DNA from: Bacillaceae bacterium IKA-2
Lineage (GTDB): Bacteria; Bacillota; Bacilli; Bacillales; Anaerobacillaceae
Assembly: GCA_031761875.1 (NCBI GenBank)
Contig: CP134492.1
Location: 620,001-684,000 of the forward strand
Direction: 5' to 3'
Length of the DNA: 64,000 nucleotides
Positions 45,527 through 54,382 of this stretch are shown one piece after another (the first letter of the stretch is position 1; each line of letters opens with the position of its first letter). The translations under genes were made by a program, and so were the position numbers. A model generated the notes under the pieces. That model was not told where the DNA came from. It did no database searches and saw only the letters and a program-made list of their open reading frames with translations.

Positions 45527-47030
45527 AAATAAAACTGAAGATAAAGAATTAAATGAACTTCTCAAAAATGGCGTATTGTTGAGAAAAACATTTTCGGAAA
45601 AAATTTCTGAAATAAAGGTAATCTTTGGAGAAAGTAGTGATTTTACTGTTCGTCAATTAGGTAACGATGAACAGGTCAAAATAGCGATCCTGTACTTTGA
45701 TACGTTAGCTGAAAAGCAATTTATAGAAGAATTTGTTGTAAAAGAATATAAAGAATATTTGCAAGCCAATAAAGGAATCGGTGCTGAAGAAAATGTAAGC
45801 AACTTATTTATATCACAATTAAAAATATCCTCTGTAAAAGAAGCTGTTGAACAGCTTTTAGAAGGGAATTCGGTCATATTAATTGAGAATATTGAGGGAG
45901 GATTTGTTGCTAAATCAGAAGGTGGGGAGCGAAGAGGAGTATCAGAACCAGTAAATACAACGCTAGTGCGCGGTTCTCATGAGGCTTTCAATGAGTCACT
46001 TAGCACAAACATTGGTTTACTACGAAAGAGAATTAATAATTATAAATTTCGTGTAGATATATTAAAAATTGGTAAAGAAACGAACACTCCTGTTGCGATT
46101 GTTTACATTAACGGAATTGCAAAAAAAGAACTTGTATCAGAAATAAAACAACGGTTAGAAGACATTGAAATTGATTCTGTATTGGAATCTTATAATCTTC
46201 AAGAATGTATTGAAGATTATCAAGGGTATACACCTTTTCCGACAATGTTTGACTCAGAATTGCCAGATCAAATAGCTGGTGGGTTATTGGAAGGACGAAT
46301 TGCTATTCTGACAGAAGGAACTCCAATTGCGCTATTAGCGCCTGTAACAATGAATTTATTTCTGAGCTCCAATGAAGATTATTATCAACGATACGATATA
46401 GCATCTTTTTTAAGGGTTTTAAGGACAGTAACTTTTCAAATATCGCTCTCTTTTCCAGCATTTTATATAGTTTTGCTGACTTTTCATCAAGAAATGATCC
46501 CTACTTCATTACTTATTGCTTTAACAGGACAAAGGGAGGGTGTACCATTTTCTGTTGCTATAGAAGTACTCTTAATGGAACTAACATTTGAAATTCTAAG
46601 AGAGGCAGGGTTACGGCTCCCCAAATCTATTGGTTCAGCAGTTAGTATCGTTGGGGGTTTAGTTTTGGGACAAGCAGTAGTTGAGGCTGGGTTAGTCGGT
46701 GCAGGAACAGTAATTACAGTTGCACTAACCGCTATTTCATCTGCCTGCACACCTTCTTATAGCCTTGCAATTGCAGCTAGGCTAATTCGCTTAGTACTAA
46801 TTTTCTTTGGCGCGGCACTCGGTGGTTTTGGCTTAATGTTTGGTTTGATTTTTGTGTTTGTTCATTTAAATACGTTACGTTCTTTGGGTGTACCCTATCT
46901 TGCACCTGTGATTCCTTTTCATAAGCATGGTTGGTATGATGCGTTTTTTCGAATGCCAAACAAAAGTAGAAAGTTTCGTCCTGAAGAAATAGTTGGTGAA
47001 AATAAGCAGAGAGTTGCCAATAAGAAGTAA
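45519..47030 (+). CDS. Spore germinant receptor A subunit (GerAA/GerKA family)
   Basis: This 503-residue protein has a large soluble N-terminal region (about 1-250) and a C-terminal membrane region. Family motifs include YINGIAKKELV, the block IAGGLLEGRIAILTEGTPIA, the SSNEDYYQRYDIASFLRVLR loop, and LGVPYLAPVIPF. It forms the receptor complex with the B and C subunits. It is translated through an 8-bp overlap with the B gene. Confidence 0.94.
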   Translation: MSKNKTEDKELNELLKNGVLLRKTFSEKISEIKVIFGESSDFTVRQLGNDEQVKIAILYFDTLAEKQFIEEFVVKEYKEYLQANKGIGAEENVSNLFISQLKISSVKEAVEQLLEGNSVILIENIEGGFVAKSEGGERRGVSEPVNTTLVRGSHEAFNESLSTNIGLLRKRINNYKFRVDILKIGKETNTPVAIVYINGIAKKELVSEIKQRLEDIEIDSVLESYNLQECIEDYQGYTPFPTMFDSELPDQIAGGLLEGRIAILTEGTPIALLAPVTMNLFLSSNEDYYQRYDIASFLRVLRTVTFQISLSFPAFYIVLLTFHQEMIPTSLLIALTGQREGVPFSVAIEVLLMELTFEILREAGLRLPKSIGSAVSIVGGLVLGQAVVEAGLVGAGTVITVALTAISSACTPSYSLAIAARLIRLVLIFFGAALGGFGLMFGLIFVFVHLNTLRSLGVPYLAPVIPFHKHGWYDAFFRMPNKSRKFRPEEIVGENKQRVANKK

Positions 47031-47046
47031 TAAGGGTGCAAATATA

Positions 47047-48195
47047 ATGAAGATAATAAAATTATTTTTAATCTTTATATATAGTTTAATTTTAGTAGGG
47101 TGCTGGAATAAACATGAAATAAATGAAATTGCGATTGTTATTGGGGTGGGCATAGATAAAATTGAGGATCAATATGTTGTCACTGCCCAAGTGATCAAAC
47201 CATTACCAAAAGGAGGCGGTGGTGGAGAAGATTTGTCAACATGGAGTATAACAAGTAGGGACATAACTGTTGGCAACGCAATAAATGAGTTAAGTAGTAT
47301 TTCGCCACGCCCCCTATATTGGCCACATTTACAAATTATTATTTTTAGTGAGGCGGTTGCAAAAGAGGGGTTAGGGCAAGTAATTAGTTGGTTCACAAGA
47401 GATCGGGATAGTAGAGCAGGGGCTTATGTTGTTGTAACAAGAGGAAAGGCAGAAGATCTTCTCAACCAGACAATAGAATTAGGCGAAATGCCTGCAAAAT
47501 CTATGGCTTCATTTCTGGACACGGCTGAAATACGAAATATTTCCTTGAATAAATTAAAGCTAACTAACCTTGCTAGTATTTTATCTACTCCAGGAAATGA
47601 TGGAACATTAGATGTAATTGCGTTAAAGGAAATTCGTGGAGAGGTAGAAACTTACCAAATAACCGGAACTGCTATCTTGAAGAAGGACCAACTGATTGGT
47701 TATCTTCCAATTGAGATTGATGATGCTGTTCAGATGGCAAAGAATGAGTATGAACGAGGGGTAATTTCTACAGCTTGTCCAAACGAAGAAGGCTCTTATA
47801 TAACATTTCGGATAACAGATTTTGAAAATGAGCTATCTTTAACATTTTCAAAAAATATACCAACTGTAAAAATGAATATTTTTATTGAGGGAAATATTAT
47901 TGATCAAGAATGTCCAATAGATTTACTAGATCCAAGAAATATAAGTGAAATTGAGGATTTGATTAAAGAAGAAATACAGCAAATGATTCAAAAGGCGTTT
48001 AATGAAACGGCAGAGTTGGGTGCAGATGTTTTTGGAATCGGTCAGGAAATTAGAAGAAAACGGCCAAAGGTTTGGACGGAAATTCAAGATGAGGATCGGA
48101 TATATCTTAAAGATCTAAAATTAGAAATACATGTAGATGCGAACATTCGTCGTACGGGGCTTATTATTGATTCTACGATAAATAAAATTAAATAA
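47047..48195 (+). CDS. Spore germinant receptor C lipoprotein (GerAC/GerKC family)
   Basis: This 382-residue Ger(x)C lipoprotein has a signal peptide and lipobox (LILVGC; Cys followed by WNKHEINEIAIVIGVGID). The family's typical AEDLLNQTIELGEMPA and ADVFGIGQEIRRKRPKVW near the end are present. It is anchored outside the inner spore membrane and completes the receptor. The start at 47047 was chosen as it gives a proper signal peptide and follows AAGGGTG; the frame opens earlier, inside the A gene. Confidence 0.92.
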   Translation: MKIIKLFLIFIYSLILVGCWNKHEINEIAIVIGVGIDKIEDQYVVTAQVIKPLPKGGGGGEDLSTWSITSRDITVGNAINELSSISPRPLYWPHLQIIIFSEAVAKEGLGQVISWFTRDRDSRAGAYVVVTRGKAEDLLNQTIELGEMPAKSMASFLDTAEIRNISLNKLKLTNLASILSTPGNDGTLDVIALKEIRGEVETYQITGTAILKKDQLIGYLPIEIDDAVQMAKNEYERGVISTACPNEEGSYITFRITDFENELSLTFSKNIPTVKMNIFIEGNIIDQECPIDLLDPRNISEIEDLIKEEIQQMIQKAFNETAELGADVFGIGQEIRRKRPKVWTEIQDEDRIYLKDLKLEIHVDANIRRTGLIIDSTINKIK

Positions 48196-48219
48196 TCAAA
48201 TTGTGTGTTCAAAAGGAGA

Positions 48220-48258
48220 ATAATCAGAGCTGACGCAGAAAAATATCGCTCTGATTAT
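48220..48258 (+). repeat. Hairpin between gerC and the small membrane protein gene
   Basis: ATAATCAGAGC (48220-48230) pairs with GCTCTGATTAT (48248-48258). No T-run follows, so it may only attenuate or stabilise the transcript. Confidence 0.55.
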
Positions 48259-48295
48259 CGGGGTGTTTGAATACCCTCATAAAGGAGTTTTTACA

Positions 48296-48535
48296 ATGAA
48301 TGTACTGTTTATTAGTGTTGTTTTTTTTATTTTAGTTAGTATCGATAGTAAAGAGTTACGTAAAAAAAATCAAAAAAAATTATTAACTGTCTATGCTGGA
48401 ATTTTATTACTTGGTTTTACACTTTGGCTCATGTATTTCCTAAGAGTAGATGTACCGAGCATCAACAGAATGATCACTACAATCGTTCAGTATCTTTTCA
48501 CCGCGTTGTCCGCGTACGGCGGACTTTTTTGGTAA
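48296..48535 (+). CDS. Small two-helix membrane protein at the end of the ger operon
   Basis: This 79-residue protein has two hydrophobic helices: MNVLFISVVFFILVSI at the start and LTVYAGILLLGFTLWLMYFL in the middle. A charged KELRKKNQKK segment lies between them. AAAGGAG precedes the ATG. Small membrane proteins (GerD- or GerKD-like) accompany some germinant receptor operons, and this may be one, but no family is recognised. Its last ~20 residues overlap repeat-like DNA. A damaged copy of its 3' half lies at 50613. Confidence 0.7.
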   Translation: MNVLFISVVFFILVSIDSKELRKKNQKKLLTVYAGILLLGFTLWLMYFLRVDVPSINRMITTIVQYLFTALSAYGGLFW

Positions 48536-48537
48536 AT

Positions 48538-48805
48538 GCTGCCTGACACCAACAGGGTTCTTATCAATTGCATCTTTTGGCTGAAATGTTCGTCTTACTA
48601 GGAGTGTATTTATGAACTAGATCAAGAAATGGAGCTTTGAAAGAAAGCCAACTTAATCTGAGTTCTTAACACGAAGGCGTCGAAGTGGTTATTTTAAGAA
48701 AAAAGTCAAATAGAAAGAAAGTACTTGATCATATTTGATCAAGTACTTTTAACTAATACCTACCTACTCTATTTCGTAACTTTTTAAAAATGAGATGGTT
48801 TGAAT
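48538..48805. other. Intergenic DNA with a single repeat unit and the ilvD terminator
   Basis: GCTGCCTGACACC at 48538-48550 is a diverged unit of the palindromic repeat family, followed by CAACAGGGTT, which recurs after the unit at 50698. No gene was found in the rest. Confidence 0.5.
48718..48749 (-). terminator. Terminator of ilvD
   Basis: A perfect 14-bp stem (AAAGTACTTGATCA with TGATCAAGTACTTT, loop TATT) lies 56 bp after the ilvD stop. On the minus strand it is followed by a T-rich CTTTCTTT. Confidence 0.8.
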
Positions 48806-50494
48806 TTACTTATCAGTGATGGCTCCAATTGCTGCAGATGAGACTAATTTCGCATATTTATAGAGAACACCTTTAGAATAACGAAGTGGTGGGGCGACCC
48901 ATTCCTTCAAACGATTTTCCATCTCTTCTGTTGATATAGCTACGGAAAGTTCATGTGCTTCACTATCGATGGTTATTATATCACCATTTTTTAGCAGTGC
49001 AATTGGACCACCTACTTGTGCTTCAGGTGATACATGCCCAACTACTAAGCCGTGAGTTCCGCCAGAAAATCTTCCGTCAGTAATTAAACCTATTTTTTCA
49101 CCTAAGCCTTTACCGACAATGATTGCCGTAAGCGACAACATCTCAGGCATGCCTGGTCCTCCTTTAGGGCCAGAATAGCGAATTACAACGATATCTCCCT
49201 CTTTTATTTGATTGTTCAATAAGGCTTCAGTTGCTTGGGGCTCTGAATCAAAAACATTAGCAGGTCCAGTCATCTTGGTTACTTTTAAACCAGACATTTT
49301 TGCAACACCGCCTTCAGGAGCTAAATTCCCTTTCAAAACAAAAAGCGGTCCGGTCTTACGAATTGGATTATCTAATGGCTGAATAATTACTTGATCGGCT
49401 TTTAATGGTTCTTGCTCAGCGAGATTTTCGGCAAGTGTCAACCCGGTAACTGTTAAACAATCACCGTGGAGTAGGTCTGCCGCAAGAAGCAATTTCATAA
49501 CTGCGGAAACCCCTCCTACTTCGTGGAGATCTTGCATAACATAACGTCCACTAGGCTTTAAATTAGCAAGATGAGGCACTTTTATCCGGATACGTTCAAA
49601 GTCTTCTAAAGTAAGATCGACATCTACAGAATGGGCAATCGCTAAAAGGTGCAAGATGGCATTGGTTGATCCTCCAAGCGCCATAACAACGCTGATCGCA
49701 TTTTCAAATGCCTTTTTTGTCATAATATCTTTTGGATAAATACCTTTACGAAGTAGCTCAACTACTGCTTGACCAGATTTATGGCAGTCATCATGTTTCT
49801 CAGATGTTTCTGCTGGATTGGAGGCACTTCTAGGAAGACTCATTCCCATTGCTTCGATAGCGGATGCCATCGTATTAGCTGTGTACATTCCGCCACAAGA
49901 GCCAGCACCAGGGCAAGCTTGACATTCAATATCTTTTAATTCTGCTTCGCTAATAATCCCTTGATTAAATTGTCCAACTGCTTCAAAAACGGAAACAATG
50001 TCAATATCTTCGCCATCTTTTGATTTCCCTGGGGCGATAGTTCCGCCATAAACAAAGACAGCTGGGATATTTAGACGACCAATTGCAATCATGCAACCGG
50101 GCATATTTTTATCGCAACCACCAATTGCAACTAATCCATCAAGACGTTCAGCACCTACCACAGTTTCTACGGAATCAGCAATTACTTCTCGACTTGGTAA
50201 TGAATAACGCATTCCTTCATGACCCATTGCTATACCATCTGATACAGTAATCGTGTTAAAAATTAACGGAACACCGCCGCCTTTTTTTGCACCTTCCTTG
50301 GCCTGTATTGCTAGTTTGTCTATATGTATATTACAAGGTGTCACTTCACTCCAAGTACTTGCTATACCAATCATCGGCTTTTGAAAATCTTCATCACTTA
50401 AACCTACCGCTCTTAACATCGCCCGATTAGGAGAGCGGTTTTCACCTTCACTTATATCGATACTGCGTATTCTTAACTCTTCATTTTCACTCAT
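48806..50494 (-). CDS. ilvD: Dihydroxy-acid dehydratase
   Basis: This 562-residue iron-sulfur enzyme dehydrates 2,3-dihydroxy-isovalerate and its methyl-valerate analogue in valine, leucine and isoleucine synthesis. The cluster Cys are in [11 protein letters not shown] and [18 protein letters not shown]. The conserved region [20 protein letters not shown] is near the end. The start was set at 50494 because AGAGGAG lies just upstream and the duplicate fragment at 44161 starts at the same Met. It stands alone, without other ilv genes and without a visible T-box leader. Confidence 0.96.
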   Translation of the reverse strand: MSENEELRIRSIDISEGENRSPNRAMLRAVGLSDEDFQKPMIGIASTWSEVTPCNIHIDKLAIQAKEGAKKGGGVPLIFNTITVSDGIAMGHEGMRYSLPSREVIADSVETVVGAERLDGLVAIGGCDKNMPGCMIAIGRLNIPAVFVYGGTIAPGKSKDGEDIDIVSVFEAVGQFNQGIISEAELKDIECQACPGAGSCGGMYTANTMASAIEAMGMSLPRSASNPAETSEKHDDCHKSGQAVVELLRKGIYPKDIMTKKAFENAISVVMALGGSTNAILHLLAIAHSVDVDLTLEDFERIRIKVPHLANLKPSGRYVMQDLHEVGGVSAVMKLLLAADLLHGDCLTVTGLTLAENLAEQEPLKADQVIIQPLDNPIRKTGPLFVLKGNLAPEGGVAKMSGLKVTKMTGPANVFDSEPQATEALLNNQIKEGDIVVIRYSGPKGGPGMPEMLSLTAIIVGKGLGEKIGLITDGRFSGGTHGLVVGHVSPEAQVGGPIALLKNGDIITIDSEAHELSVAISTEEMENRLKEWVAPPLRYSKGVLYKYAKLVSSAAIGAITDK

Positions 50495-50612
50495 TACTAA
50501 TCTCCTCTCAAAAAACAAAATATTATAATAGTACTTTCTGTATTATTCTTCCCAACATACCATAAATTATCGTACTGACGTTAGAATTCACACTTAGTTT
50601 ATAATATATTTT

Positions 50613-50720
50613 CTTCGAGTTGATGTACCTGGTATCAACAGAATGAGCACAATAACATCCGTGTACGGGGGACATTTGGGGTGGAATGTCTTTTTGTGGT
50701 GTCAGGTACCAACAGGGTTT
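50613..50720 (+). pseudogene. Remnant of the small ger-operon membrane protein gene
   Basis: The frame reads IYFLRVDVPGINRMSTI, against MYFLRVDVPSINRMITT in the gene at 48296. The identity continues as DNA into the trailing repeat and CAACAGGGTT. Only this 3' part remains, on the far side of ilvD. Its presence explains most of the 324-bp gap between ilvD and the next gene. Confidence 0.8.
50698..50710. repeat. Palindromic repeat unit GGTGTCAGGTACC
   Basis: A diverged single unit of the GGTGTCTGACACC family, at the end of the duplicated segment. Confidence 0.7.
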
Positions 50721-50818
50721 AACGAAACTTAACGAAACTTAACAGAAGTGATTGAATATAAATCGAATTTGGGGTATCTTTAATTATTGTGATAATTTGA
50801 TTGAGTGGAGGGTTCGAC

Positions 50819-51745
50819 ATGACAGATCAAACATATACAGCAGATGAAATTGCGAAGATGTTTAAGGTTTCTAAGCATACAGTATATGAGCTCATCAAAA
50901 GGGGCGAGCTAAATGCTTTTAAGGTAGGAAGTAAAATGAGAATTAGCCCCGACGAAGTCGATCGTTACAAAAAAAGAACTAGAGCTTACGAAAGCAAAGC
51001 TAGTCAACCTACTGTTCACCAACAACCTTCACTTTCAAATACGATTAGGCTTTCTGGTAGTCATGACTTTCTAGTAGAGCATTTAACAAAGTATGTTAGT
51101 CAACATACGGATCTCCAAATTCAACCAACTTATATAGGTAGTCTAGAAGGTTTAATGATGATTTACCGAGGTACTGCAGATGTGGCAGCAATTCACCTAT
51201 TAGATCCAAATTCGAAACAATACAATATTCCGTTTATTAAACAATTTTTTATACATGAAAAAATATCAGTTATCCGATTTGCTTCAAGAGAGCAGGGGTT
51301 TATTGTCGCAGAAAATAATCCGAAAAGAATTATTGGTTTTCGGGACTTAACTAGGAACGAGGTTAGTTTTATTAACAGGCAAAAAGGTTCGGGAACGAGA
51401 TTTTTGTTTGATACATTTTTGATGCAATATGGAATTGATCCTAAAGATGTTAAAGGTTATCAAAGTGAAGAGTGGAACCATTTAGCAACTGCTTCTCATA
51501 TTAGTCGTGGAAGTGCCGATGTCGGTTTTGGGATCAGGTCAGCGGCTGAGCAGTTAGGATTAGACTTTGTTTCGGTAACAGAAGAGGAATTTGATCTTGT
51601 TTTCCGCTGGACAGAGGAGAATAAGCGTGAACTTGAAAACTTATATGAGCTAATTTGTTCTGAGGAATTTAAGGCTAGTATTTCAGAACTCCCAGGGTAC
51701 AAGATTACAAATCTAGGGGAAATAAAATATTCGACAATTGATTAG
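50819..51745 (+). CDS. Helix-turn-helix regulator with substrate-binding-like domain, next to tungstate transport genes
   Basis: This 308-residue protein joins an excisionase/MerR-type DNA-binding domain (about 1-50: YTADEIAKMFKVSKHTVYEL then KRGELNAFKVG) with a periplasmic-binding-protein-like domain (about 75-305). The latter has LSGSHDFLVEHLTKYV, a FINRQKGSGTRFLFDTFL loop and SADVGFGIRSAAEQLGL, as in ModE-linked and COG1910-type proteins. It has no signal peptide. It probably senses tungstate or molybdate in the cytoplasm and controls the tup genes. The ATG at 50819 follows GGAGGG. Confidence 0.85.
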   Translation: MTDQTYTADEIAKMFKVSKHTVYELIKRGELNAFKVGSKMRISPDEVDRYKKRTRAYESKASQPTVHQQPSLSNTIRLSGSHDFLVEHLTKYVSQHTDLQIQPTYIGSLEGLMMIYRGTADVAAIHLLDPNSKQYNIPFIKQFFIHEKISVIRFASREQGFIVAENNPKRIIGFRDLTRNEVSFINRQKGSGTRFLFDTFLMQYGIDPKDVKGYQSEEWNHLATASHISRGSADVGFGIRSAAEQLGLDFVSVTEEEFDLVFRWTEENKRELENLYELICSEEFKASISELPGYKITNLGEIKYSTID

Positions 51746-51806
51746 GGAGTTTGCTCCAAATGTTCAGTACTTCCTTTTTTAAACAGGCTCGCTTAGGGGG
51801 GATTTG

Positions 51807-52673
51807 ATGAAGCCTAATAAAACGATAAAGTTGTACTGGTTACTGCTAATCATGCTCGTAATTTCAGCGTGTTCAGATAATAATGAAACAACTCACAAAT
51901 TTGCCGAAAGCAATGAAACCGACAAGAAATCTGAATTAATTTTAGCGACAACGACAAGTACCCAGGATAGTGGATTATTAGACGTTCTTATTCCGATTTT
52001 TGAGGAAAAACACAACATCCATGTCAAAGCGATTGCAGTTGGCACCGGACAAGCATTAGCAATGGGAGAGCGTGGTGAAGTAGATGCGTTACTGACCCAT
52101 GCCCCTGTTGCTGAGGAAAAATTAGTAGCTGAAAAAGCAGTTATTAATAGAAAAAGAGTTATGTATAATGATTTTATTATTGTCGGTCCAACGGAGGATC
52201 TAGCGGCAATTAAAGGTGAAACGGCCGAAGTGGCTTTCCAAAAAATCCACTCTACAGGAGCAAGTTTCGTTTCACGGGGAGACGATTCTGGTACTCATAA
52301 AATAGAGCAATCACTTTGGGACAGGGTAAAACTAAATCCAACAGATAAAAGCTGGTACTTCGAAACAGGTCAAGGCATGGGCAGTACGTTGCAAATAAGT
52401 GCGGAACGCGATGGCTATATACTAACAGATCGGGCAACTTATTTAGCGCACCAGAAAAATTTCCAGCATCAGGTCATCCTTGTTGAAGGTGACGTGGCGT
52501 TATTAAATGTTTATCACGTGATGCAAGTTAATGAAGCAAAGCACTCATTTGTGAATGGAGAAACCAGTCGGATGTTTGTTGAGTTTATGGTTAGCGATGA
52601 AACGCAAGCGATTATTGAAGAGTTTGGTAAAGATGTTTACGGTCAAGCGTTGTTTCTTCCATATTTGGAATAA
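51807..52673 (+). CDS. tupA: Tungstate ABC transporter substrate-binding lipoprotein
   Basis: This 288-residue lipoprotein has a lipobox (LVISAC) near residue 22. The mature part begins LILATTTSTQDSGLLDVLIP, the hallmark TTTSxxDSG oxyanion-binding start of TupA. SRGDDSGTHKIEQSLW and the later GYILTDRATYLA are also conserved. TupA binds tungstate with very high affinity for tungsten enzymes. Molybdate cannot be excluded from sequence alone. It starts at the ATG at 51807 after TAGGGGGG. Confidence 0.92.
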   Translation: MKPNKTIKLYWLLLIMLVISACSDNNETTHKFAESNETDKKSELILATTTSTQDSGLLDVLIPIFEEKHNIHVKAIAVGTGQALAMGERGEVDALLTHAPVAEEKLVAEKAVINRKRVMYNDFIIVGPTEDLAAIKGETAEVAFQKIHSTGASFVSRGDDSGTHKIEQSLWDRVKLNPTDKSWYFETGQGMGSTLQISAERDGYILTDRATYLAHQKNFQHQVILVEGDVALLNVYHVMQVNEAKHSFVNGETSRMFVEFMVSDETQAIIEEFGKDVYGQALFLPYLE

Positions 52674-52708
52674 GACATTTTCAAGAAAGTGAATTTCATA
52701 ATCCCAAT

Positions 52709-52834
52709 AAACTAGCCACATCAAGTTACCTAGTAACTTGAATTACTAACAAGTTACCTAGTGGCGAAGAAACTGCATTATGAAATTTAGTAAAGAAAAT
52801 AATTAATTAATTAGTTATTTTCTTTACGGTGGCT
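52709..52834 (+). promoter_or_regulatory. Structured tupA-tupB spacer
   Basis: CAAGTTACCTAGT occurs at 52722-52734 and 52750-52762, the first copy forming CAAGTTA/TAACTTG. TAAAGAAAATAA (52791-52802) pairs with TTATTTTCTTTA (52815-52826). AGCCAC (52714) and GTGGCT (52829) could close the whole region. It may set tupA above tupBC or act as a leader. It does not resemble the molybdenum cofactor riboswitch. Confidence 0.4.
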
Positions 52835-52860
52835 AATAAACGTTAAGTGAGTGTGGTCTT

Positions 52861-53559
52861 ATGGATCTTTTTGTAGATGGATTTATAAAAGCATTTCAAA
52901 TGTTACTAAGTGGTGATCGGGAAATTTATGAAATCACCGCGACAACTCTTAAGGTTTGTTTAACCGCGATATTTTTTAGTACGATTGTCGGGATTCCACT
53001 TGGAGTTTTGTTGGGGTTGAAGAGCTTCGTGGGGAAAAAAATCGTGCTCGTACTGGTTAATATTGGCATGGGTTTACCACCAGTTGTCGCTGGACTTTAT
53101 ATTACAATGCTTTTATGGCGCTCGGGCCCGTTAGGTTCTTTCGGACTGCTTTACACGACACATGCAATCATTATCGCGCAAATTGTCGTATCATTACCAA
53201 TTATTATTGGTCTTACTTCGGCTGCATTTCAACAGATTGATCAAAAAATGTTGATCCAGATTAGAGCACTTGGTGCAACGAATCTGCAAAGGTTAGGCTT
53301 ATTGCTTCGAGAAACAAAACTAGCAATTATCGCGGCAATTATGGCTGGCTTTGGGCGTGTTCTCGCGGAAGTAGGAGCTGCGATGATGGTTGGAGGAAAT
53401 ATTAAAGGCGATACACGAATTTTAACGACATCGATGGTGATGGAAGTTTCAAAAGGAAATTTTGATGTAGCGATTGCGCTTTCACTTATTTTAATGACAT
53501 TAGCATTTATGATTATGTTTATACTAACGTCACTCCAACAAAGGAAGCAGCGTGTATGA
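52861..53559 (+). CDS. tupB: Tungstate ABC transporter permease
   Basis: This 232-residue inner-membrane protein has about five helices and the permease signature QIRALGATNLQRLGLLLRET, the EAA loop contacting the ATPase. The C-terminal part FGRVLAEVGAAMMVGGNIKG is typical of TupB/ModB-type permeases. It overlaps tupC by 4 bp (ATGA). It works with TupA. Confidence 0.92.
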   Translation: MDLFVDGFIKAFQMLLSGDREIYEITATTLKVCLTAIFFSTIVGIPLGVLLGLKSFVGKKIVLVLVNIGMGLPPVVAGLYITMLLWRSGPLGSFGLLYTTHAIIIAQIVVSLPIIIGLTSAAFQQIDQKMLIQIRALGATNLQRLGLLLRETKLAIIAAIMAGFGRVLAEVGAAMMVGGNIKGDTRILTTSMVMEVSKGNFDVAIALSLILMTLAFMIMFILTSLQQRKQRV

Positions 53560-54290
53560 AAATTTTACAATTACAAAATGTAAAGGTTGTTGCTGGTAAA
53601 CAAACCCTTTTAAATATAGCAGATTTTTCTTTAGAACAAGGTGATTTAGTCGGAGTCATTGGACCAAACGGTGCTGGAAAAAGTACGTTATTAAAAATTT
53701 TATCGTTTTTGCAAGCGCCAACCGAGGGGACAGTATTTTATAAAGGTGAAGCAATGCATGCTGATCAACTTCCTCTAGAAATAAGACGTAAGTTTGCAGT
53801 TGCCCTGCAACAATCGCTCTTATTTGATATGAATGTCTTTAGTAATGTTGCGATTGGTTTGAAATTGAGAAATGTTTCTAAAAAAGAAATAAACGACAGA
53901 GTAGCTTATTGGTTGGAGAAATTTAATATCACTCACCTTGCAAAAAAAAATGCCCACTCTTTATCAGGTGGAGAAGCGCAACGGGTCAATTTAGCAAGGG
54001 CATTAATTTTAAATCCAGAAGTACTCTATCTTGATGAACCATTTTCGGCGCTCGACTTTCCGACAAAAGCCGATTTAATTCAAGAATTAAAAGTAATATT
54101 ACAGGAGACAAACACAACTACCTTTTTTGTCAGTCATGATCTTTTGGAAATTAAACATTTAACGAAGAACTTACTGGTGATTATTGATGGGGAAATCAAC
54201 CAATTTGGAGAAACGAAATCAGTCATTCATGAGCCAAACGAGCTGGCAGCACCTTTCCTGAAGAAGTGGAAAGAGCTTTTTACACTGTGA
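53556..54290 (+). CDS. tupC: Tungstate ABC transporter ATPase
   Basis: This 244-residue ABC ATPase has Walker A GPNGAGKSTLLK, the signature LSGGEAQRVNLARAL, Walker B VLYLDEPFSALD and the switch His in TTTFFVSHD. It powers the TupAB importer. Its start overlaps tupB, giving coupled translation. There is no C-terminal regulatory TOBE domain, in line with its length. Confidence 0.92.
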   Translation: MKILQLQNVKVVAGKQTLLNIADFSLEQGDLVGVIGPNGAGKSTLLKILSFLQAPTEGTVFYKGEAMHADQLPLEIRRKFAVALQQSLLFDMNVFSNVAIGLKLRNVSKKEINDRVAYWLEKFNITHLAKKNAHSLSGGEAQRVNLARALILNPEVLYLDEPFSALDFPTKADLIQELKVILQETNTTTFFVSHDLLEIKHLTKNLLVIIDGEINQFGETKSVIHEPNELAAPFLKKWKELFTL

Positions 54291-54382
54291 AACTTCCCTC
54301 ACTCTGCAGGAATTTAGTCAAAGAGATTGTTTTTCTCAAACGAAAATAACTTGAGGATGAAAAATCAAAATAGGAGGAACGT

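Noticed and set aside
50495-50612. T-box leader of ilvD
   Set aside because: No T-box core sequence, specifier loop or leader terminator is visible upstream of ilvD.
52674-52860. Molybdenum/tungsten cofactor riboswitch
   Set aside because: The conserved core of that motif is not visible, and cofactor switches normally precede cofactor or enzyme genes rather than lie between tupA and tupB.
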